Assembly (NCBI GenBank): GCA_020850695.1
Contig: JADZEF010000257.1
Location: 1-38,967 of the forward strand
DNA length: 38,967 nt
Direction of reading: 5' to 3'
Source: Planctomycetaceae bacterium
GTDB taxonomy: Bacteria; Planctomycetota; Planctomycetia; Planctomycetales; Planctomycetaceae
The notes under the pieces were generated by a model. That model saw only the letters and a program-made list of their open reading frames with translations, made no database searches and was not told the DNA's origin. Each line of letters begins with the position of its first letter. Position 1 is the stretch's first letter. Below are positions 34,034 through 38,967 of this stretch, piece after piece. A program made the translations under genes and the position numbers.

Positions 34034-34248
34034 TGCCTGACAATGCCGACGAGCGGATCACGCAGCTCGAAATGCTGGTGATGCATCTGCAGCACGATGT
34101 CGAACAGATCAGCGCGACGGCGGTGGCCCAGCAGAAGGAGATCCGCGAGTTGCGGGCAACCATTCGCCGGCTGGAGCGCGGCGTCGAGGCCCTGCAGCAG
34201 CCGGCCGAAGTCCGCGACGTGCTGGGGGAAGTGCCGCCGCACCATTGA
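34033..34248 (+). CDS. SlyX-like coiled-coil protein
   Basis: This encodes 71 residues. The heptad pattern ERITQLEMLVMHLQHDVEQI, then KEIRELRATIRRLERGVEAL, predicts one long coiled coil, and the acidic, His-rich end is typical of SlyX. SlyX is widespread but its function is unclear. The ATG overlaps the stop of the DUF1501 gene by one base, indicating translational coupling. A cytoplasmic coiled coil coupled to a secreted protein is an unusual pairing. Confidence 0.8.
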   Translation: MPDNADERITQLEMLVMHLQHDVEQISATAVAQQKEIRELRATIRRLERGVEALQQPAEVRDVLGEVPPHH

Positions 34249-34345
34249 GCGACGGGCGTCTTCATGTCCTTGAGCGGCTGATATAGTCTCTGCATTGAGA
34301 CTGTCTGTCGGATCAGAGGTCCGAACCACGCCATCGGATTCCGTC

Positions 34346-35002
34346 ATGCTGAGCGTCCTCCTCGCCGCCGCACTTTGCGCGCTGCCCGATCCCCCCACCA
34401 GCAAGCAGGTCGCGGAAGCCGTCGAAACGACTTCAGCGCGGAACGTGGAGCGTCTCGATCAACTGATCCAGACGGCCGAAAGAGCGCTGGCAGAGATCGA
34501 ACAGGGGAAAGTGAAAATCGAGATCGCCGGAAAGGCGATTCCAAAAGCCGTGCAAGCGAAGTTCCTGAAGGGGAAGATCAAGGAAGCGAAAGAGCACCGC
34601 GAACTGGCCCGACAGAAGAAATGGTTCCGGCCGGTGCCGCCGTCGGATCAGGGGTTTCAAGCCGGCGACATCTACAGCGGCGGCGAGATGACTTTCGTGA
34701 AGTCCGAGAACGGCCTTTTCACCTTCGAACGCGACTACTCGATTCCGAAAGGCGCGGAGCTCATCGACGGAACGTTGCGGACCGGAGGGAAAGCGGAAGG
34801 CACGCTGCGGGTGCTCGTCCGGGGCCTGAACGACGAAAAGCTTCGCCCCCACAAGAAAACCAAGGTTCTGGAAGGGAAGCATTTGTTTGTCACCGGACAG
34901 AAGATGATCCCCAAGGGTGCTGGCGTTGAGTCCGTGTATGTCCTCGACGTCGTCGACCCAGGGGCTATGGCGAAGTCGACGGAGGTTCCTCAAGCGAAAT
35001 AG
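34346..35002 (+). CDS. Secreted hypothetical protein
   Basis: This encodes 218 residues from the ATG at 34346, chosen because a short signal peptide (MLSVLLAAALCALPDPP) begins there; the frame extends to 34295. Residues 20-90 are helical and charged (probably a coiled coil), and residues 100-210 are probably beta-rich with DIYSGGEMTFVKSENGLFTF. No known domain is recognised. A small inverted repeat AGTCTC/GAGACT lies at 34285-34302 upstream. The gene converges with the DUF1254 gene across a hairpin at 35013-35039. Confidence 0.7.
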   Translation: MLSVLLAAALCALPDPPTSKQVAEAVETTSARNVERLDQLIQTAERALAEIEQGKVKIEIAGKAIPKAVQAKFLKGKIKEAKEHRELARQKKWFRPVPPSDQGFQAGDIYSGGEMTFVKSENGLFTFERDYSIPKGAELIDGTLRTGGKAEGTLRVLVRGLNDEKLRPHKKTKVLEGKHLFVTGQKMIPKGAGVESVYVLDVVDPGAMAKSTEVPQAK

Positions 35003-35012
35003 GGCGTGAGCC

Positions 35013-35039
35013 GCACTGGCGGCCCAACGCCGCCAGTGC
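35013..35039. terminator. Hairpin between convergent genes
   Basis: GCACTGGCGGC (35013-35023) pairs exactly with GCCGCCAGTGC (35029-35039) around a five-base loop. It sits between the stops of two converging genes, ten bases after one and 26 bases before the other, so it could serve both directions. T tracts are weak on both sides. Confidence 0.65.
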
Positions 35040-35065
35040 CCCTGTCATCGTGTCATGTCAGCGTC

Positions 35066-36460
35066 CTACCGTACGGCTTTCACCGCCGGTGGCTTCCACG
35101 AGCCGTTGAGGATCGTCGGGTCGGTCTCCTTCGGCCAGTAGTTCCGCATCATCAGGATGAACTTCCCTTTGGGTGCGGGGAGCCAGTTGTCCTCCTTGTC
35201 CTTTCCGGGAGATTCCGCCTGGATGATGAGATCCAGCGAGCCGTCGGCGTTGTACTTCAGCGCGTTGCGGGGGCTGAGGGTGTAACGGTTGAGGGGATTC
35301 TTGACGAAGAAATAGTCCGCGTCGTACATGGTGATCGACCAGAACGCGTTCACCGGCGGCGTCTGTCCCTTGGGGAAGTGCATCACGTATTTGTTCTCGC
35401 CGCTGTAAGGCTTTCCGTCCGCGTCGACTTCCGAAGTCGGGTAGACCGCGTCCTGCGGCCGGTTGGCCCCGAGCCCGATGGCCGTGATGAAGGCCCGCTG
35501 AAGGTAGTCGGTCCCGTAGAGGCCCGTCTTCGTCGACAGCGTCCAGCCGTTGACCAGCACGCCCGCCTCTTTGAAGTGGGCCATGATCTTCCCGAACGCC
35601 GCTTTCGGAACCCCTGGCAGAACCGCCGCGACTCCCTTCTCCGCCTGGAACGGCTGCCCCGCGACGAGGCCGATCTTCGCCATCCTCGCCACAAGAGGAG
35701 CGTCCTCCTTGCTCGGCGGGTTGTCCTTCATCAGCGTCGCGAGGATCGAGAAGTACTCGGCCGCGGGGAGGGCGTTGACCTGCTCGCGAATGGCGGTTTT
35801 CGCATCCACCTTCGGGTCGACCTTCCCTTCCGGCGGCGTGTAGGGCTTGCCGTAGGCGCTGAGGGGGACGAGTTTCAGTTGATCCTGAAACGCGTGGACC
35901 TTCTTGTAGTCTTCGGGCGTCCCCGTGCAGTAGGTGCGGCCGAGAATCCAGACCATGCTGGTCGGCGACTTGTACTCTTTCATTCCCTCCGGAACGTTCC
36001 CGTGGAAGGTGGGCCCGGTGATGAGATACTTCTGCGCTTTGACCCCCGTCGTCCGTTTTCCGGGAACCTGGAACACGTCGGTCCAGCCGTCGAGCATCGG
36101 CATCAGGAAGTAGCGATCGTCCGCATCGGGAATGGAGAAGACCATCGGCTCCTTCGAGAGGTCGAGCCACGCCAGCGAATAGAGCGTGTCGGCATTCGGC
36201 GCCGTGACTTCCTTGTCGGCCGGCGTCGGATACTGCCGCAGATGGGCGAACGAACCGACCGGCGCATACTTGCCGTCCGGCTTCGCCACGTTGGTCATCA
36301 CCCGGCGGGTGTACTCCATCGTGACCAGCGGATAGCCGTAGACGTACGCCTCGACGGCGATCTCCCGCGCCTCGTCCTCCGTCAGCTCCGCCCGGGCCGT
36401 TCCGTTGGCGAGGCATCCGACAACAACCGCCGTCACAACCCAGTCCCGCAACCGACTCAT
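35066..36460 (-). CDS. DUF1254/DUF1214 exported protein
   Basis: This encodes 464 residues; the start at 36458-36460 has GGGAG upstream. Residues 1-24 are a signal peptide (VVTAVVVGCLANGTARAE). The DUF1254 domain (about 40-170) contains AYVYGYPLVTMEYTRRV and NADTLYSLAWLDLSKEPM. The DUF1214 domain (about 340-455) contains NAFWSITMYDADYFFVKNPL and RNALKYNADGSLDLIIQ and ends with the usual NYWPKETDPTILNGSWKPP. Proteins of this architecture are common in environmental bacteria and are secreted; no enzymatic activity is firmly assigned. It appears monocistronic. Confidence 0.92.
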   Translation of the reverse strand: MSRLRDWVVTAVVVGCLANGTARAELTEDEAREIAVEAYVYGYPLVTMEYTRRVMTNVAKPDGKYAPVGSFAHLRQYPTPADKEVTAPNADTLYSLAWLDLSKEPMVFSIPDADDRYFLMPMLDGWTDVFQVPGKRTTGVKAQKYLITGPTFHGNVPEGMKEYKSPTSMVWILGRTYCTGTPEDYKKVHAFQDQLKLVPLSAYGKPYTPPEGKVDPKVDAKTAIREQVNALPAAEYFSILATLMKDNPPSKEDAPLVARMAKIGLVAGQPFQAEKGVAAVLPGVPKAAFGKIMAHFKEAGVLVNGWTLSTKTGLYGTDYLQRAFITAIGLGANRPQDAVYPTSEVDADGKPYSGENKYVMHFPKGQTPPVNAFWSITMYDADYFFVKNPLNRYTLSPRNALKYNADGSLDLIIQAESPGKDKEDNWLPAPKGKFILMMRNYWPKETDPTILNGSWKPPAVKAVR

Positions 36461-37104
36461 AAATTACTCCCACCGTGAGTTCGCAGGCCAACCGCCTGCT
36501 TTGGTCCCCGGCCTCCGCCCGCGTCCCACGTTCTGACGCCGAGAATCAACGGCACGCACAAGGGAGCGGTGTTCGCCAGGGAGCGTCATGTCACCCGGAA
36601 TCCGCGCCAACTTCAAGAGGTTCAAGCGGATACGCGAGATAACCCAGCGCGGGAGACCCGCAACCCAGTGGATGAGCGCGAATGACCGCTGAGGTTGCCG
36701 GAGGTTTTCCTCAAATGCGGTTCGTCGGATGGATTGAATGAGGAACCCAGGAAGCCAGGAAAAAACGCAGGAACGTCGAAGAAAGTGGGAAGCTTGCACA
36801 GGGACTTTACGAGGTTTCGCTTTCTTCCCTGTCCTTTTCCTGCCTTCCTGGATTCCTCATTCATCCCTCTTCCCGGTTTGCATCCGTGGTGTCTCGCACG
36901 CCGTGAGTCTTTGGGTGGCGCGAAGGTTTTGAAGGTGAGTAACACAAAGCCCTGATGACTCTCCGCACCTTCGTGCGACCTTTTCGATTAGCCAAGGCCT
37001 GCCGGGGCGTCTCTGTCGGCGTGCGTTATACCGCGTATTCCGGCAGTGCTGATTCTTCCCGCGAGTCGATATTGATCAGAGAGTCTCAACCAGGGAGGTG
37101 GGGA
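36461..37104. other. 644-bp intergenic region with an inverted-repeat element
   Basis: No gene is recognised upstream of the predicted GTG start at 37105. An open frame starting at 36955 continues into the next gene but has no signal-peptide character. The region contains the element at 36737-36861. Confidence 0.4.
36737..36861. repeat. AGGAACCCAGGAAG inverted-repeat element, copy 2
   Basis: AATGAGGAACCCAGGAAGCC then AGGAAAAA (36737-36764) pairs with TTTTCCTGCCTTCCTGGATT then CCTCATT (36835-36861), with two mismatches. It is the same family as 19731-19846, about 17 kb away, and has a similar spacer length (70 bases). Confidence 0.8.
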
Positions 37105-38061
37105 GTGGGACGACTCGTCATTATCTGCATGGTTATGACTGTCAGCGCGCTGACTTTTCTGGCCGCCGGAGCGGAGGCCAGCCAGTGGCCGCCCGACCGA
37201 TTGGTGAGCCAGCCCGTCCCGGATGAGTCACCCCGCGTCGCGGAGATCTCGCCGGAAGGATCGACCGCCGAAGCCCCTCCGCCGCTGGCCGTACCGCAGG
37301 CCCCCGAGGCCGCGTTTCGCGACGATCCCGACAAGCCGTTCGGCCCGCTGCCGTTGTGCCGGGTTTCGTTTGGTCCGTATGGCTGGATGCCGGAAACCTA
37401 CGGGCAGGTGGGCATCCGCAACGTCACGTCGAACATCGGCGTGTCGACGCGCGACATGCTCAACCTGATCGAGCACAACGCGCACTTCGTGTTTGCAGGG
37501 CAGATGGAGCTGGAGCGCGGGCGCTGGTCGGTGAGTTCGAGCGGCCTCTACATCTATGCGGGGTTCGGACGCGATGTCGGCCGCCTGAGCTTCTCGGGCA
37601 ACGGGTCGCTGGCGATCGTCGACGCCGCTCTCGGCTACGAGATCGCCGGCCTGGCCGAGGGGCTCGGGCTGCCGCAAGGCTCGGAGATCGAGCTGCTCGC
37701 GGGGACGCGGTACTGGCTGCTGGGAGGAGCCGTCACGGCCACGGGACCGCTCGGCAACACGGCCACGCGCGGCAACGACGTCGACTGGGTCGATCCGGTC
37801 TTCGGCGGACGGCTGACGTGGGCGGTCCGTCCCGACCTTCGCGTGCGCGTTCGCGGCGACGTCGGCGGCTTCGGCTGGTGGAGCGCGTCGGAGCAGACGT
37901 GGAACGTCGAAGCGATGCTCGAAAAGCGCTGGGCGAGCCACTCGACGCTTGCCGCCGGCTATCGCGTTCTGGACGTCGACTACCAGCGCGGCGGGCCAAA
38001 CCGCTTCTCCTTCGACGTCCAGATGCGCGGCCCGGTGGCCGTTGTGGCATTCGATTACTGA
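37105..38061 (+). CDS. Putative outer-membrane beta-barrel protein
   Basis: This encodes 318 residues from a GTG at 37105, chosen because AGGGAGG lies eight bases upstream and a signal peptide follows at once (LVIICMVMTVSALTFLAAGA). A frame start at 36955 would bury the signal peptide. After a Pro-rich segment (residues 35-75) the protein is a run of alternating amphipathic beta strands (RWSVSSSGLYIYAGFG, EIELLAGTRYWLLGG, DLRVRVRGDVGGFGWW, HSTLAAGYRVLDVDY) ending with an aromatic VVAFDY, as in outer-membrane barrels. No specific family is recognised. It is likely a porin-like or structural outer-membrane protein. Confidence 0.75.
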   Translation: MGRLVIICMVMTVSALTFLAAGAEASQWPPDRLVSQPVPDESPRVAEISPEGSTAEAPPPLAVPQAPEAAFRDDPDKPFGPLPLCRVSFGPYGWMPETYGQVGIRNVTSNIGVSTRDMLNLIEHNAHFVFAGQMELERGRWSVSSSGLYIYAGFGRDVGRLSFSGNGSLAIVDAALGYEIAGLAEGLGLPQGSEIELLAGTRYWLLGGAVTATGPLGNTATRGNDVDWVDPVFGGRLTWAVRPDLRVRVRGDVGGFGWWSASEQTWNVEAMLEKRWASHSTLAAGYRVLDVDYQRGGPNRFSFDVQMRGPVAVVAFDY

Positions 38062-38126
38062 GCCAGTCGATCGATTCGTCAGAGTGGGGGATACCCGTTC
38101 GCGGCGAATGGGCATGTCGTCGCACA

Positions 38127-38291
38127 TTAAGAGCTCCGGGGCGCCAGGAAGCCGACAGCGTGCTTGAACCCCTTGCCCGCGGCGCGGCGAATCAGCTCGA
38201 TGCCACGGTCCACGTCCTGAAGCACCGATTGTCCTTCGAGATACATCCGACCGAGATCGTACTCGCCGTGTGGATCGCCTTTTTCGGCCAT
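38127..38291 (-). CDS. Small Sel1-repeat protein
   Basis: About 54 residues from the ATG at 38289-38291, containing one Sel1-like repeat: MAEKGDPHGEYDLGRMYLEG, then DVDRGIELIRRAAGKGFKHA. Sel1 repeats bind proteins and usually occur in series, so a single unit suggests a fragment or a minimal adaptor. The frame is open up to 38621, so the start is uncertain; no start has a convincing ribosome site. A frame on the other strand overlaps that extension. Confidence 0.5.
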   Translation of the reverse strand: MAEKGDPHGEYDLGRMYLEGQSVLQDVDRGIELIRRAAGKGFKHAVGFLAPRSS

Positions 38292-38468
38292 GCTCCGACG
38301 GCCCGCGAGATCGGCCGGCTCGCCTGCCTCTGTGCGGATCTGACCGTCGGGTGGGAAGAGCCGCTTCGTCCTTTCCAGAGGGGCGGATGCGGCTTTCGCC
38401 TTTCTGCCCCTTTTCCGGGGTGAGTGGTCTCGCCAGAATTGACGTATGCGGGCGGGGAGGCACAAACG

Positions 38469-38660
38469 ATGGAAGAACTTATCGGGAAACTCGCGGCGGC
38501 GAGACTTGCCAGACGGGCCGCCAGAGAAGAGCACCGCGCGGCCCGCAAAGCCGGTCGCCGAATCCTCGAACGGTGCCGGGAGATTCTCATTCAGTGCGCG
38601 AAGATTCGAAGCAGTCTGCACTGCAATTTGATCCTGCGGTCCCCCCGGTCGACGAACTGA
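38469..38660 (+). CDS. Small charged helical protein, unknown
   Basis: This encodes 63 residues from the ATG at 38469 with a strong GGGAGG eight bases upstream. The product is a very basic helix rich in Ala, Arg and Glu (MEELIGKLAAARLARRAARE), with two Cys in RCREILIQC. No family is recognised. It overlaps the upstream extension of the Sel1 frame on the opposite strand; the strong ribosome site is the main reason to accept it. Confidence 0.4.
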   Translation: MEELIGKLAAARLARRAAREEHRAARKAGRRILERCREILIQCAKIRSSLHCNLILRSPRSTN

Positions 38661-38702
38661 TCCCGGTCGCGATCATGCAGACCGCGCAGGGGATGAACCG
38701 TT

Positions 38703-38967
38703 CTACTTCTTCTCAACCTGACGCGTCTCGACGACGAGCGACTCGTCGGCCGGCTGCTCCACGAAGAACGGCGTCTTGCATCGCATGCACCGCGGCGTCT
38801 CCAGGTCCGCGTGCCTCTGACCGCACAAGGAGCAGACGCGGTACGCCTCGCCCGGCGACCTCCAGAGGGGAGCGCCGGCCTGATCGACGGCGGCTTCGTT
38901 CCTGATGGCGATGAGGAGCAGCGCGGCGACAACGGCCGCACCGGCGGCGACGAGCAAAACGATCTGG
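38703..38967 (-). CDS. Membrane-anchored zinc-ribbon protein (5' end outside window)
   Basis: The frame is open to the right edge, so the true start lies beyond the window. The visible 88 residues start with a membrane helix (VLLVAAGAAVVAALLLIAIR), followed by a zinc ribbon made of CSLC and CMRC (VCSLCGQRHADLETPRCMRC) and an acidic tail. The protein is probably anchored in the cytoplasmic membrane. No function can be assigned. Confidence 0.65.
   Translation of the reverse strand, partial: QIVLLVAAGAAVVAALLLIAIRNEAAVDQAGAPLWRSPGEAYRVCSLCGQRHADLETPRCMRCKTPFFVEQPADESLVVETRQVEKK

Noticed and set aside
34285..34302. Second Fur-like box before the secreted unknown gene
   Set aside because: AGTCTC and GAGACT face each other across six bases, not in the 7-1-7 geometry, and no promoter surrounds them.

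Overview
The window is high-GC chromosomal DNA that looks like a member of the Planctomycetes. The evidence is two Tat-exported DUF1501 proteins, a PPC-domain exoprotein next to a planctomycete-type secreted cytochrome-like protein, a DUF1254/DUF1214 protein, LpxK (so lipid A and an outer membrane), and many intergenic palindromic repeats. No rRNA, tRNA, CRISPR array, transposase or phage gene was recognised. Genus assignment is not possible by eye.

Layout. 1-4845 (minus strand): a planctomycete secreted-protein group, DUF1501, then a two-PPC-domain exoprotein, then a cytochrome-like/Ig-like protein cut by the window edge. 5451-6098: hemP behind a convincing Fur-type promoter, divergent from a 40-residue zinc-ribbon protein. 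6313-8784: an ABC exporter and a small membrane protein. 9161-19657 (plus strand): the most interesting region, an ExbB/TolQ channel, two ExbD/TolR subunits (one with an N-terminal zinc ribbon), two small membrane proteins, a 1190-residue FHA-TM-beta-propeller protein, and an overlapping large protein that ends in a family 5 solute-binding domain. No TonB-dependent receptor or ABC permease accompanies it, so it may be a proton-motive-force-driven envelope machine of unknown purpose. 19929-25052: Ldh_2-type dehydrogenase, orphan antitoxin, zinc-ribbon protein, E1 alpha subunit and multiheme cytochrome. 25261-27087: creatininase-family amidohydrolase followed 21 bp later by a protein with two TIR domains. 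27575-29715: lone Flp pilin, DUF58 protein and FmdB-type zinc ribbon. 29897-32192: NAD-type isocitrate dehydrogenase and LpxK. 32582-35002: second DUF1501 overlapping a SlyX-like coiled coil, then a secreted unknown. 35066-38967: DUF1254/DUF1214 protein, outer-membrane barrel candidate, small Sel1 and zinc-ribbon fragments.

Two window-wide themes stand out. First, intergenic DNA is rich in several families of inverted-repeat elements, one copy of which lies inside the solute-binding-protein reading frame. Second, several plus-strand start codons are preceded not by a Shine-Dalgarno sequence but by a degenerate CCCTCRA heptamer array ending at the ATG.
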